This document shows positions 23,121-33,400 of a stretch of 64,000 bases of DNA, piece after piece (positions within the stretch are counted from its first letter, which is position 1; each line of letters starts with the position of its first letter). This stretch comes from Oscillospiraceae bacterium. Its GTDB lineage: Bacteria; Bacillota; Clostridia; Oscillospirales; Oscillospiraceae. Under the pieces are notes generated by a model that had not been told where the DNA came from, did not search any database, and worked only from the letters and a program-made list of their open reading frames with translations. Location of the stretch: contig SVKO01000002.1 of NCBI GenBank assembly GCA_015068455.1, positions 186,001 through 250,000 on the forward strand, written 5' to 3'. A program made the translations under genes and the position numbers.

Positions 23121-23684
23121 TCACTTCATTCTGACCATGCGCCAGGGGTATTCGACGGTCAGTCTGTCGCCGTCCAGGGTGAAATAACAAAGAGTGTCGG
23201 CGAACTGGCCGTCGGCGTACTGCAGGGTGAAGGTGCCGGCGGACTCGTCGAGGGCATAGGTGCCGGAGAACGTTCCGTCCTCCAGGAAGGCGCCTTCTGC
23301 GTTGAACTCATAGGACCAGCCGCCTTCGTCGCTGCGCCAGGCGCCGGCCAGGCCGTCATGGGCGCCGTCGCTGTGGTAGTCGGTGCGCTTGTAAACGATC
23401 AGACCTTTGTCGTCGGAGCTGCAGCGGATTTGCGCGGCGGGGCCGTCGGTGCAGGAGAGCTCCAGCGTTGTGCCGTCGAAGGTGAAGCGGTCGTAGCGCC
23501 TGCCCTCATATTCGGCGGCGCCGTCGGCCTTGAGGGTCAGGGCCGCGGATTCGGGCTCATAGTCATAGGCCCATTTTCCCACGATCGCCTGGGCCTGGGG
23601 GGAGAGGTCAGCCTTTTTTCCGCAGCCTGCCAGCGCGAGTGCGGCAAGCAGCAGGAAAAGAACGGCGGTCAGTTGTTTTTTCAT
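23121..23684 (-). CDS. Small lipoprotein of unknown function, coupled to GH3
   Basis: The protein has 187 residues. The ATG overlaps the GH3 stop (ATGA), so translation is coupled. The signal peptide ends in LAGC (Cys21). The mature part reads like two similar beta-rich halves, each beginning with a G-W/A motif (VGKWAYDYEPESAALTLKAD; AGAWRSDEGGWSYEFNAEG) and followed by a turn-strand run such as FTLQYADGQF. This resembles short lipocalin-like or DUF5640-type modules. It is predicted to sit on the outer membrane face beside the binding protein. A direct role in sugar capture is not shown. Confidence 0.7.
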   Translation of the reverse strand: MKKQLTAVLFLLLAALALAGCGKKADLSPQAQAIVGKWAYDYEPESAALTLKADGAAEYEGRRYDRFTFDGTTLELSCTDGPAAQIRCSSDDKGLIVYKRTDYHSDGAHDGLAGAWRSDEGGWSYEFNAEGAFLEDGTFSGTYALDESAGTFTLQYADGQFADTLCYFTLDGDRLTVEYPWRMVRMK

Positions 23685-25798
23685 AGATTTTCATCCTTCC
23701 GCACGCAGTCGGAGAGCTCTGCGCTGACGGGCGCACGGCCGGTCAGCGCTTCGGTACGCCGGTCCGGCGCGCCGAAGCCCGCGTAGAGGATCCAGCGCCC
23801 GCTGCCCGGAATGCGCTCGCCGCAATCATTGACAACGGTGAAAGCCCGCGGATCGATGGCGACGGAGAATTCCGCTTCCGCCCCCGCCGCCAGATGGATC
23901 CGGCGGAAGCCGCACAGCACGGGATTGGGCGGGGCGTCGGGGGAGCCTTCATCGCGGATGTACAGCTCAATGACCTCGTCCGTATCGCGCTTGCCCTCGT
24001 TTCTGACCCGGACCGCTGCCTGCGTCCGGTCTGCGTGCAGATCGGTGACGGCACATTTTGCATAGGTCAGGCCGTAGCCAAAGGGATACAGCGGCGTCCC
24101 ACGGTAATAGCGATAGGTGCGGCCGCGCATGGAATAATCGGTGAACTCCGGCATTTCCGCCAGAGCGCCGTTGTAGTAGAAGGTGACGGGCAGCTTTCCG
24201 GAAGGGGAGCGATCTCCGAACAGGAGCTGTGCCACGGCTTTTCCGCCAAGGGCGCCGGGATACCAGCTCATGAGTACGGCGGAGGCATCCTCCTGGGCGA
24301 CGCTCAGATCGATCGCGCTGCCCGCCATCAGGATCACGACGGTGGGCTTGCCCACAGCCAGTATACGCTCAAGCAGGATCTGCTGGGGCTCCGGGAGACA
24401 CAGGTCGGGCTTATCGCCGGAATAGTAGCTGTTGCCGGTGTCGCCTTCTTCGCCCTCCAGGGTTTCGTCCAGTCCGAGGACGAGGATCACCTTGTCGCTG
24501 TGCTCGGCGACCGCCACCGCCTCTGCGATGCGGTCGTGGGGCTTGGCAAGGGGCTCTGTCCGGTCGCCCGACAGGGCGCAGCCGGCGGAGTAGAGGATCC
24601 GGCAGCGGCCCGCGGTCCGGTCCTGGATGCCCTCCAGAACCGTGGTATACCGTGAGGCGGTGCCGTGATAATTTCCGATCAGTGCGCTGCGGCTGTTGGC
24701 GTTGGGGCCGATGACGCCCAGGGTGCCGCAGGTTTCGGCGTCCAGGGGAAGCAGGCCGTCGTTCTTCAGCAGAACGCAGGATTCCGCGGCCGCCTTCAGG
24801 GACAGCGAAAGATGGGAATCGCATTCGATCACGTCGTAGCCGATTTCGTCGAATTCGCTGCCCTCGTCGCCCAGGATGCCGAGCATATAGCGGACGGTAA
24901 AGAGCCGAACGGCGCAGCGGGTGATATCTTCCTCTGTGACGAGCCCTTCTTTGTATGCCTGCAGGATGTTCTGGTAGGCACAGCCGCAGTTGAGGTCGCA
25001 GCCGGCCTTCAGAGCCATGGCGGCGGAGTGGGCGGCGTCGGGAGTCACCTTGTGGTTTTCGTGGAAATCGCGGATCGCCCAGCAGTCGGAGACAAAATGG
25101 CCTTCGAAGCCCCAATCATCGCGAAGCTTTGTCATAAGGTAATTGCTGGCGCAGCAGGGCTCGCCATTGGTGCGGTTGTAGGCACCCATGACCGATTCCA
25201 CGCCGGCATCGCACACCAGAGCGCGGAAGGCGGGGAGATAGGTCTCCTCCAGGTCCTTCGGCGAGGCAACGGCGTTGAAGCTGTGGCGCAGGGCTTCGGG
25301 GCCGCTGTGCACGGCAAAATGCTTGGCGCAGCCGGAGGTGCGCATGGTCTCTCCGTCGCCCTGCAGGCCCCGTACAAATGCCGTGCCCAGACGGGAGGTG
25401 AGGTAGGGGTCTTCTCCATAGGTTTCATGCCCGCGGCCCCAGCGGGGATCGCGGAAGATGTTGACATTGGGCGACCACATGGTCAGTCCGTGGTAGATGT
25501 CCCGGTCCCCGAGGACGGACAGCGCGTTGTACTTGGCTCTGGCTTCGACGGAAGCGGCTTCGGCGATCTTTTCCAGCAGCTCGTCGTCAAACATGGCGGC
25601 CAGGCCGATGGCCTGGGGGAAGATCGTGGCGGTGCCGCCGCGGGCGACGCCGTGCAGGGCTTCGTTCCACCAGTTGTATTCCGGAATGCCCAGCCGCTCG
25701 ATGGCGGGAGCGTCAAAACGGAGCTGAGACGCTTTTTCCTCCAGGGTCATGCGGTCCACCAGCGCCTGGGCCAGAAGCCTTGCCTGTTCACGCTTCAT
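23681..25798 (-). CDS. Glycoside hydrolase family 3 (beta-glucosidase/beta-xylosidase)
   Basis: The protein has 705 residues and no signal peptide, so it should act on imported sugars. The domain order is the GH3 barrel (1-310), alpha/beta sandwich (about 340-560) and a fibronectin III-like C-terminus (about 590-680). Diagnostic segments include EYNWWNEALHGVARGG, SPNVNIFRDPRWGRGHETY, KHFAVHSGPE and FEGHFVSDCWAIRDF, in which Asp238 is the expected nucleophile. The first two are especially like beta-xylosidases, while the neighbourhood favours cello-oligosaccharides, so the substrate remains open. It lies 33 bases after the LacI gene and overlaps the lipoprotein gene. Confidence 0.93.
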   Translation of the reverse strand: MKREQARLLAQALVDRMTLEEKASQLRFDAPAIERLGIPEYNWWNEALHGVARGGTATIFPQAIGLAAMFDDELLEKIAEAASVEARAKYNALSVLGDRDIYHGLTMWSPNVNIFRDPRWGRGHETYGEDPYLTSRLGTAFVRGLQGDGETMRTSGCAKHFAVHSGPEALRHSFNAVASPKDLEETYLPAFRALVCDAGVESVMGAYNRTNGEPCCASNYLMTKLRDDWGFEGHFVSDCWAIRDFHENHKVTPDAAHSAAMALKAGCDLNCGCAYQNILQAYKEGLVTEEDITRCAVRLFTVRYMLGILGDEGSEFDEIGYDVIECDSHLSLSLKAAAESCVLLKNDGLLPLDAETCGTLGVIGPNANSRSALIGNYHGTASRYTTVLEGIQDRTAGRCRILYSAGCALSGDRTEPLAKPHDRIAEAVAVAEHSDKVILVLGLDETLEGEEGDTGNSYYSGDKPDLCLPEPQQILLERILAVGKPTVVILMAGSAIDLSVAQEDASAVLMSWYPGALGGKAVAQLLFGDRSPSGKLPVTFYYNGALAEMPEFTDYSMRGRTYRYYRGTPLYPFGYGLTYAKCAVTDLHADRTQAAVRVRNEGKRDTDEVIELYIRDEGSPDAPPNPVLCGFRRIHLAAGAEAEFSVAIDPRAFTVVNDCGERIPGSGRWILYAGFGAPDRRTEALTGRAPVSAELSDCVRKDENL

Positions 25799-25831
25799 TC
25801 ACGGTTCCTCGTCTTTCCGGCCTCCGGGCCT

Positions 25832-26845
25832 TCATTCAGTCAGGTCTGCGACAGTCTCGCCTTCCAGCAGATTGCCTTCGATCACAATGTGTTCCGGCGG
25901 TGTGGTGCGCGGATGCTCAATCTTTTCAATCAGCTTGGACGCGGCCGTTTTTCCCAGCGCAGCGCAGTTCTGACGCCAGGTCGTGAGTTTGGGACTGACC
26001 ATCCGGGCCATGTGTATGCCGTCGTAAGCGGCGACGGAAATATCTTCGGGTACACGCAGGCCATGCTCATAAATGGCGTTGATGCCGCCGATATAGGCAT
26101 AGTCGTCGGGGAAGAGAATACAGGTGGGTCTGGGCTGCAGGGCGAGCAGCCGATTGGTTGCTTCATGGCAGCTGACAGGCTCATGGTATTCGCAGGCTTC
26201 CATGTACTCGTCGGGGATTTCAAGGTCAAGCGCTTCGCAGGCCCGGTAGAAACCGGTGAGGCGGCACTCCGTAACGGCGGTGGGATTGCCGTGGATATAG
26301 GCGATGGCGCGGTGGCCCTTTTCGTAGACGTGGCGGACCAGGCACTCCATGCCGTGCATATTGTCGGACATTACGGCGGTGCGGTTATTAAAATTGTGGT
26401 CGAGGGTGACCACGGGGATCTCGGAGAAAACCAGCTCCTGAACCAGGGGATCGTGGAAATCCGCGCAGATGATGGCGATGCCGTCCACACCGCGGTAGAG
26501 CGCATGCTGCAGATAGCTGGTGCTCTGCTGGCCGACGTTGGAGCTGATAAAGGTGATGTCATAGCCGCAGCGCTCGGCTTCGGCGCGGAAGCTGTTCAGG
26601 GTCGCTGCGAAGTACTCGTGCATAAAGCCGCTGTTCTGCAGATCGGAGAACAGGATGCCGAGATTAAAGGTGCGGTTGGTTTTGAGGGCGCGGGCTGCGG
26701 CATTGGCTGTGTAGCCCAGTTCCTGCGCGGCAGCAATCACGCGCTGACGTGTCGCTTCGCCGATGTCCGGCGCGCCGTTGAGCGCTTTGCTGACCGTCGC
26801 TGCAGAGACGCCGCATTGAAGCGCGACGTCCTTAACGGAAACCAC
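25832..26845 (-). CDS. LacI-family transcriptional regulator of the sugar locus
   Basis: The protein has 337 residues from the GTG at 26845, with AAGGGGG eight bases upstream. The longer open frame contains a promoter and operator and is not used. The helix-turn-helix is at the N-terminus (VKDVALQCGVSAATVSKALN) with the hinge TANAAARALKT, followed by a periplasmic-binding-protein-like effector domain (NLGILFSDLQNSGFM; VDGIAIICADFHDP; RPTCILFPDDYAYIGG). It probably represses its own operon and the divergent GH94 gene through the two matching sites at 26862 and 27111, released by an oligosaccharide. Its gene is first in the minus-strand operon. Confidence 0.92.
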   Translation of the reverse strand: MVSVKDVALQCGVSAATVSKALNGAPDIGEATRQRVIAAAQELGYTANAAARALKTNRTFNLGILFSDLQNSGFMHEYFAATLNSFRAEAERCGYDITFISSNVGQQSTSYLQHALYRGVDGIAIICADFHDPLVQELVFSEIPVVTLDHNFNNRTAVMSDNMHGMECLVRHVYEKGHRAIAYIHGNPTAVTECRLTGFYRACEALDLEIPDEYMEACEYHEPVSCHEATNRLLALQPRPTCILFPDDYAYIGGINAIYEHGLRVPEDISVAAYDGIHMARMVSPKLTTWRQNCAALGKTAASKLIEKIEHPRTTPPEHIVIEGNLLEGETVADLTE

Positions 26846-26861
26846 AACGAATGCCCCCTTA

Positions 26862-26875
26862 CTTAATCGTTTTCG
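26862..26875 (-). promoter_or_regulatory. Candidate LacI-type operator, left copy
   Basis: CTTAATCGTTTTCG on the plus strand, 11 of 14 positions matching the site at 27111 and semi-palindromic about the central CG. It lies directly downstream of the regulator's own -10, fitting autorepression. Confidence 0.6.
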
Positions 26876-26882
26876 TACCCTT

Positions 26883-26911
26883 ACCATACATCGGTTTTCA
26901 TCAGAGTGCAA
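26883..26911 (-). promoter_or_regulatory. Candidate promoter of the LacI-GH3-ABC operon
   Basis: TTGCAC (26911-26906), 17-base spacer, TATGGT (26888-26883) on the minus strand. Confidence 0.55.
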
Positions 26912-27065
26912 GCAAAATATGATCAAAAATACATTTTTATCAGTAATATACAATTTCCATCCATTTGATTTAGTAAAAAAGCACATATACAATTTGTACA
27001 TTTTTGAATAGATGTCCAAGGAAAAAATGAGATTTCAAAAAACAGACGTTTTCAGAAAAAATTCC

Positions 27066-27094
27066 TTGCTTTTTTGCGAAGATTGGGATAATCT
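27066..27094 (+). promoter_or_regulatory. Candidate promoter of the GH94 gene
   Basis: TTGCTT, 17-base spacer, TAATCT; an overlapping GATAAT is also available. The interval 26846-27142 is AT-rich and contains only this regulatory region. Confidence 0.55.
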
Positions 27095-27110
27095 TTAAAA
27101 GAAAGGACAA

Positions 27111-27124
27111 CTTAAACGATTTCA
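27111..27124 (+). promoter_or_regulatory. Candidate LacI-type operator, right copy
   Basis: CTTAAACGATTTCA lies about 17 bases after the -10, where a bound repressor would block initiation or elongation. Confidence 0.6.
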
Positions 27125-27142
27125 TAACAGGGGGATATGGTC

Positions 27143-29578
27143 ATGCGATTCGGCTGTTTTGACGATGTGCGCAGGGAATACGTGATCTCCACGCCGCGCA
27201 CGCCGCTGCCCTGGATCAACTATCTGGGCTGCGAAGACTTCTTTACGCTGCTTTCCAATACCGCCGGCGGCTACAGCTTTTATCGGGATGCCCGCCTGCG
27301 CCGGCTGACCCGCTACCGCTACAACAACTGTCCCTTGGATTCCGAGGGGTTCCGTGTCTATGTCCGCGACGGGCAGACCGTGTGGAATCCCGGCTGGCAG
27401 CCGGTGCAGACGGAGCTGGATTCCTACCGCTGCCGCCATGGCCTGGGCTACAGTGTGATTGAGGGCGAAAAGAACGGCATAAAGGTCAGCCAGGAGCTTA
27501 TGGTTCCCATCGGGGACAACTGCCTGCTCATGCGCGTGCGCGTAAATAATGTAAGCGGGACCGGAAAGAAGATATCCCTGTTCCCTTATATTGAATTCTG
27601 CCTCTGGGACGCCATGGACGACGGCTCCAACTTCCAGCGCAACTACTCCACCGGCGAGGTGGAGGCCTCGGACCGGGCCATTTTCCACAAGACCGAGTAC
27701 CGCGAGCGCCGGGATCACTACTGTGTGTTCTGGGCCAACCGTGACGCCGACGCCTTCGATACCCGCCGCGACGCCTTCATCGGCGTCTACGGCAGTCCCG
27801 CCAGGCCCGAGGCCGTCTTCGGCGGCGGCTGCAGCGGCAGCATCTGCCACGGCTGGCAGCCCATTGCGGCCCAGCAGTTCGACCTGGAGCTGCACGCGGA
27901 CGAAGAGGTCAGTCTGATTTTCGGCCTGGGCTATGTTGAGAACCCCCGGGCGGAAAAATGGAGCGCCGAGGGGCGGATCAACCGGTCCCGGGCCGAGGAA
28001 ATGATGGCCCGCTACGCCGACGACGCTGCCTTTGACGGCGCCATGGCCGCGATCCGCGCCCACTGGTCGGCTCTGCTGGACCGCTATCAGGTCGAGTCCG
28101 GCGAGGAGAAGCTCGACCGGATGGTGAATATCTGGAACCAGTACCAGTGCATGGTCACCTTCAATCTCAGCCGCTCGGCCAGCTATTTTGAATCCGGCAT
28201 GGGCCGGGGCATGGGCTTCCGGGATTCCTGCCAGGATCTGCTGGGCTTTGTTCACATGATCCCGGAGCGGGCCAGGGAGCGCATCCTGGACATCGCCGCC
28301 ACCCAGTTCCCCGACGGCAGCGCCTATCACCAGTATCAGCCTCTGACGAAAAAGGGCAACACCGCCCTGGGCAGCGGCTTCAACGACGATCCCCTGTGGC
28401 TGATCGCGGGGGTGGACGCCTATCTGCGGGAGACAGGGGACTGGAGCATCCTTGACGAGAGGGTGGATTTCGACAACGACCCCAGCCTGGCCGAGACCCT
28501 GCTGGAGCATCTGCGCCGCAGCTTCCGCTTTACCCGTACCCATCTCGGCCCCCACGGGCTGCCGCTGATCGGACGGGCGGACTGGAACGACTGCCTGAAC
28601 CTCAACTGCTTCTCCGAGCATCCCGGCGAGAGCTTTCAGATTACCGGCCCCAGCGACGGCCCCGTGGCGGAGAGCGTGTTCATTGCGGGTATGTTTGTAA
28701 AATACGGCGGCGCCTGGGCGGAGATCCTCCGCCATCTGGGCCATACGGAGGAGGCCATGCAGGCCGAATCCGCCGTCAATGCCATGGAAGCCGCCGCGCT
28801 GGATGCGGGCTGGGACGGGGAATGGTTCCGGCGCGCCTACGACGCCTTCGGCAACGTGGTGGGCGGCAGAGAATGCGCCGAGGGGCAGATCTTCATCGAA
28901 CCCCAGGGCATGTGCGTCATGGCCGGCATCGGCGTGCAGACGGGACAGGCGGAGCGGGCGCTGCGGAGCGTGCGCGAACGCCTGGATACGAAATACGGGA
29001 TCGTGCTGCAGCAGCCGGCCTACACCGGTTATCATGCGGAGCTGGGCGAGATCACCAGCTATCCCCCCGGCTATAAGGAAAACGCCGGCATCTTCTGCCA
29101 CAATAATCCCTGGATCGTCTGCGCCGAAGCCGAGCTGGGCCACGGCGATCGTGCCTTTGAGGTGTATTGCCGCACCTCGCCCGCCTATATCGAGGAGATC
29201 AGCGAGATCCACCGCACCGAGCCATATGTCTACAGTCAGATGATCGCGGGAACCGACGCCCCCGATTTCGGCGAGGCGAAAAACAGCTGGCTCACCGGCA
29301 CCGCCGCGTGGACCTTCCTGAGCGTGTCCCAGGCGATCCTCGGCGTCAAGCCCACGCTGGACGGCCTGAAGATCGATCCCTGCGTGCCCTCGTCTGTGCG
29401 GCACTACCGGGTCCGCCGTGTGTATCGGGGCGCGACGTATGAGATCGAGGTGGAGAATCCCCTCGGCATGGAGTGCGGCGTCAAGGCCATGTTTATTGAC
29501 GGCGTCGCCCACCCCGGCTGCGTCATCCCCGTGCAGAAACCCGGCAGTACGGTCAGCGTCCGTGTGATGCTGGGCTGA
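27143..29578 (+). CDS. Cellobiose phosphorylase (GH94)
   Basis: The protein has 811 residues, the usual length for cellobiose phosphorylase. The ATG at 27143 is chosen over 27137 because AGGGGG then has normal spacing and the protein begins MRFGCFDD, as family members do. It splits cellobiose with phosphate into glucose 1-phosphate and glucose in the cytoplasm. Signatures are [74 protein letters not shown] (containing the expected catalytic Asp) and [20 protein letters not shown]. It is divergent from the LacI operon, sharing a ~300-base control region. No signal peptide is present. Confidence 0.95.
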   Translation: MRFGCFDDVRREYVISTPRTPLPWINYLGCEDFFTLLSNTAGGYSFYRDARLRRLTRYRYNNCPLDSEGFRVYVRDGQTVWNPGWQPVQTELDSYRCRHGLGYSVIEGEKNGIKVSQELMVPIGDNCLLMRVRVNNVSGTGKKISLFPYIEFCLWDAMDDGSNFQRNYSTGEVEASDRAIFHKTEYRERRDHYCVFWANRDADAFDTRRDAFIGVYGSPARPEAVFGGGCSGSICHGWQPIAAQQFDLELHADEEVSLIFGLGYVENPRAEKWSAEGRINRSRAEEMMARYADDAAFDGAMAAIRAHWSALLDRYQVESGEEKLDRMVNIWNQYQCMVTFNLSRSASYFESGMGRGMGFRDSCQDLLGFVHMIPERARERILDIAATQFPDGSAYHQYQPLTKKGNTALGSGFNDDPLWLIAGVDAYLRETGDWSILDERVDFDNDPSLAETLLEHLRRSFRFTRTHLGPHGLPLIGRADWNDCLNLNCFSEHPGESFQITGPSDGPVAESVFIAGMFVKYGGAWAEILRHLGHTEEAMQAESAVNAMEAAALDAGWDGEWFRRAYDAFGNVVGGRECAEGQIFIEPQGMCVMAGIGVQTGQAERALRSVRERLDTKYGIVLQQPAYTGYHAELGEITSYPPGYKENAGIFCHNNPWIVCAEAELGHGDRAFEVYCRTSPAYIEEISEIHRTEPYVYSQMIAGTDAPDFGEAKNSWLTGTAAWTFLSVSQAILGVKPTLDGLKIDPCVPSSVRHYRVRRVYRGATYEIEVENPLGMECGVKAMFIDGVAHPGCVIPVQKPGSTVSVRVMLG

Positions 29579-29595
29579 GCTTCATCCAACCAAAA

Positions 29596-29630
29596 GCAGG
29601 CCGTTTTTGAAAAACGGCCTGCTTTCCTTT
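29596..29630 (+). terminator. Terminator of the GH94 gene
   Basis: GCAGGCCGTTTTT, one base, AAAAACGGCCTGC, then TTTCCTTTT. Confidence 0.88.
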
Positions 29631-29639
29631 TCTGTCCGG

Positions 29640-29668
29640 TTGCAATCGGGAATGGGCTATGCTATGAT
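29640..29668 (+). promoter_or_regulatory. Sigma-A promoter for the sugar transferase
   Basis: TTGCAA, 17-base spacer, TATGAT, ending 58 bases before the start codon. Confidence 0.7.
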
Positions 29669-29726
29669 GAATAAAACGATTGCAGGGATTGAGCCGGCAC
29701 TTCATCGGACGGCCCGGGAATAAGTT

Positions 29727-30353
29727 ATGTATAAAGTTTTTTTCAAGCGATTTTTTGATATTCTGCTCTCCGCTGCGGCGCTGCTGGCGCTGTGGTGGCT
29801 CATGGCCATCGTCGCAGTGCTGATCCGGCTCGAGAGCAGGGGACCGGCCATCTTCCGGCAGCAGCGCCTGGGCCAGGGCGGGAGGGAATTCACCTTCTAC
29901 AAATTCCGCTCCATGTCCGTCGGCGCGGAGCGCACGGGCAGCGGCGTCTATTCCGGCAAAAACGACAGCCGCGTGACGAGGATCGGAAAGATCCTGCGTG
30001 CCACCAGCATCGACGAGCTGCCGCAGCTTTGGAACATATTAAAGGGCGATATGTCCCTGATCGGCCCCAGGCCGCCGCTGACATATCATCCCTGGCCCAT
30101 AGATCAGTACACAGAGTTCCAGCGCCGGATGTTTGAGGTCCGGCCCGGCATCACCGGCTGGGCCCAGGTCCACGGCCGCAAGGACGTGGAGTGGCATCGC
30201 CGCATCGAACTGAACGTCTGGTATGTGGATCACCTTTCCTTCGCGTTGGACGTGAAAATCTTCTTTCTCACCATCTGGAAGGTGCTGTCCAACGCGGACA
30301 ACGAAAACGTCGGTGCAACCGTCGTCAAGGACGAGGATACGACCCGGGTATAG
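29727..30353 (+). CDS. Undecaprenyl-phosphate sugar phosphotransferase (bacterial sugar transferase family)
   Basis: The protein has 208 residues. This is the short, PglC-like monotopic form: one N-terminal membrane hairpin helix (about 12-33) and a catalytic domain. Motifs in order are KRFFDI, RLESRGPAIFRQQRLGQ, FYKFRSM, TRIGKILRATSIDELPQLWN (containing the key Asp-Glu pair), GDMSLIGPRPP and RPGITGWAQVHGRKD. It transfers a phosphosugar from a UDP-sugar to undecaprenyl phosphate, starting synthesis of a surface glycan. No other glycan genes are next to it; wecA/wecB lie 30 kb away. It is monocistronic with its own promoter and terminator. Confidence 0.93.
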   Translation: MYKVFFKRFFDILLSAAALLALWWLMAIVAVLIRLESRGPAIFRQQRLGQGGREFTFYKFRSMSVGAERTGSGVYSGKNDSRVTRIGKILRATSIDELPQLWNILKGDMSLIGPRPPLTYHPWPIDQYTEFQRRMFEVRPGITGWAQVHGRKDVEWHRRIELNVWYVDHLSFALDVKIFFLTIWKVLSNADNENVGATVVKDEDTTRV

Positions 30354-30396
30354 ACGGCCCGGCCGCAGAACGGTCACAGCTGCCGCGAAACAGGAA

Positions 30397-30426
30397 AAGC
30401 GCCCCCAATCCCGGGGGCGCTTTTTT
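30397..30426. terminator. Terminator between the sugar transferase and CotH/SLH genes
   Basis: GCGCCCCC, AATCCC loop, GGGGGCGC, T6; A-run on the other side lets it serve the convergent gene. Confidence 0.88.
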
Positions 30427-30437
30427 ATTGCTGTTTC

Positions 30438-33400
30438 CTATTCTTCGCCCGCGGCGCGGCAGAGGAAGGTCACGACCTGACCTCTGGTGCAGGTGGCGTC
30501 CGGACCGAAGGCGGTGTCGCTCAGGCCCTTGGTGATCTCATTTTCCACGGCCCAGGCAACGGCGTTCATGTAGTAAGCGTCGGAGTTCACATCCTTGAAC
30601 GGCGTCTGCGTGCTCTTGGGCGCGGGTTCGCCCTTGAAGCGCCACAGGAAGGTGACGATCTGGCCTCTGGTGCAGGTGGCGTCCGGGCCGAAGGTCGTGT
30701 CGCTCAAGCCCTTGGTGATGCCTTCCTCCACCGCCCAGGCCACGGCCTTTTCGTAGAAGGCGTCCTTCTTCAGATCCGAGAACGGCGTCTTTGTGCTCTT
30801 TGGCGCCGGGCAGCCGGCGGCACGCCACAGGAACGTGACCACATGCCCGCGTGTGCAGGGATTATCCGGGCCGAAGTGGGTGTCGTCGGTGCCCTTTGTG
30901 ATCTGCGGATCGGCGTAGTAGGCCCAGTAGACCGCATCATAATAGAACTTGTTGGGATCCTTCACATCCTCGAACAGGAAGTCGCCGGACTTTTCCTCCA
31001 GTGCTTCGATGGCGGCCCTCAAATCTTCGGCAGCCTTGCGGACCTCGTCCTGGGTGACGTCTTCCCTGGTCTGCGCGTCCCTGGCGGCCTTGAGGGCCTC
31101 TTCAAACGCCTTGACGGAATCTTCGGTGTACTTGGTCTTGTCGATCTCATCGGCGGCGGCAACGGCCTCGTTCAGCGCCGTCTTGTCGACCTGGGGCGGC
31201 GGAACGGTTTCCTTTTCGCCGCAGCGGGTGCACACGCCGTTTTTGAAATCATGGCCCAGCGCGGCGGCTGCGTCGCTGGTGTAGCTGTCGCCGCATCTGG
31301 CGCAGGTGTGGGTCGTGAAGCCGTCTTCCGTGCAGGTGGGCTCGGTGACGACGGCCTGATAGTCATGGCCCAGGGCGGCCACCTCGTCGCCGATGTGGGC
31401 GTCGCCGCAGGAACAGGTATAGGTGGTGTAGCCCTTTTCCGTGCATGTGGGCGCCGTTATCACGGCCTTGTACTCGTGCACATGGCCGGGGTCGCCGGGA
31501 TTGATGACCTTGACAAAGATGGTAAAGTCACCCTTGACCTTGGTGATGCGGTAGCCGTTTTCAATGCCGGTATCTTCGGGGCCTTTCAGATTTTTGTATG
31601 CTTCGGCCGGCTCCGCCGTGACGCTGTCGAGCTCATAGCCCTCTGCCACGCTAACCACAAAGTTGACCTGGCCCTCGCCGGAGCAGTCGATTTGTCCGGT
31701 ATCTCCGTTGCGGGGATTGGCGGCGACTGCGTTCTCTATCCTGGGGCCGCTTTCTTTTTGCGTTTCGAGCACGGTGACCGAGGCGCCCTCGCCGCAGAAA
31801 ATGGCCACATTCAGCAGCTTTTCGCCGCAGACGGTGCAGACGCCGTTGACATACTCGTGGTCGATTTTCGCCGTATAATCGCTCACATAGCTGTCGCCGC
31901 ATTTGGAACAGGTATAAGTGGTGAAGCCCTGGGCGGTGCAGGTCGCGGGCGTCTTGACCGCGTTGTAATCGTGTTCGCAGCCGCCGTCATCCGCCGTCTT
32001 GACGGTGACGGTTACGCTGCCGGTCATTTTTGTGATGCGATAGCCGTTGGGAATCAGGGTCTCGTCGGGCAGCTTGAAGTTTTTATAATTCGAGGCGGGC
32101 TCGGCGGTGATGCTCTCCAGCCTGTAGCCCTCGGCCACGTTCACCACGAAGTTGACCTGACCCTCGCCGGAGATGTCGATTTCGCCGGTGGCGCTGCTGC
32201 GGGGGAAGGCGGAGGCGGCGTTTTCAAAGATTTCTCCATCAAGATTCGGCATCTTGAGCACGTCGACGGTCGCGCCCTCGTCGCACACAAAGCTGGCCTG
32301 CATGGCCGCCGCGCCGCAGTGAATGCAGACGCCGTCCACAAATTCATGTTCGCAGACGATCTCCTCTGTCTCGATCCGGACGGTCAGCGGCCCGGTGATC
32401 TTGGTGATGCGGTAGGCGTTGTCCGCACCGGTATCCGCGGGGCCCTTGAGATTCTTGAAATTCTCCGCGGGCTCCACGGTGACGGATTTGATCCGCCAGC
32501 CGGGATTCAAATCGACCTTGAAATTGATCTGGCCCTCGCCGCTGACGTCGATCTCGCCGGTTTCGCTGCTGCGGGCGTAGGTGACCTCGGGATCCCGCGT
32601 GCCCTCGCCGGACAGGTCCTGGGTGTCGTAGACCGTGACGGAACAGTTGGCGGGCGTCTGGAACAGGGCGGGGAAGCCCTCCTCGGAGCCGTCGGCCAGA
32701 TTGTCGCGGAAGAAGGCGGAGCGGGCGGTGACATAGGTCTGGACATTGTCCACATAGTCGCGCCAGGTGTTGGTCGCCTTGTAGACCTGCTCGTATTCCG
32801 TTCCGCTCTGCTTTACGGCCTGCGCGCGCATGTACAGGGTGGACTGCTGCTCGTTGGCGGTGACGACTTTGTTCATTTCCGCCGAGGCCCGGATGTTCTG
32901 CGCCAGCTCTTCCAGATGGGCCGGGGCGTTGTCAAAGACCGGACGGTAGAGATTGTAGACGCGGCTGACCTCCTCCATAAAATCTTCATGCCGGCCGACG
33001 ACCTTGAAGATGGAGTTTTTGGGAGAATCGGCGACATTGCGCACGAACCAGCCCGTGCCGTCCTGAAGGTCCAGCTGGCTTCCCAGAGTGTTGTTTTTCT
33101 GCGGGCAGCCGAAGCCGAGATCCAGGTCCCACAGGGGGCCGGCATAGAGCTTGTCGGCCTCGGTCTGGCCGTCGCGGTGGAAGAAGATGCTGCCGCCGCA
33201 GAAGTCGTAATTCTTGATATAATCCTGCAGCAGATACATCTTGGCAAAGGACTCCATGTCGATATAGTCGGCATAATAATTCCCCTGGCTGTTGTAGCCG
33301 TCGGCGGAGCGGATGGCGTCCCAGACCTCCTGGGTGTAGATCCTGATCCGCTCGCCCGCGGCCTTGAGGGTCTCCACATTCTCCACGCCGCCGTCGAGCA

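Noticed and set aside
24665-26866. Long plus-strand open frame spanning the GH3 and LacI genes
   Set aside because: It covers two recognised genes on the other strand and has shadow-type composition.
27122-29512. Long minus-strand open frame opposite the GH94 gene
   Set aside because: It is a shadow of a well-supported cellobiose phosphorylase; it shows no domain and no start signal.
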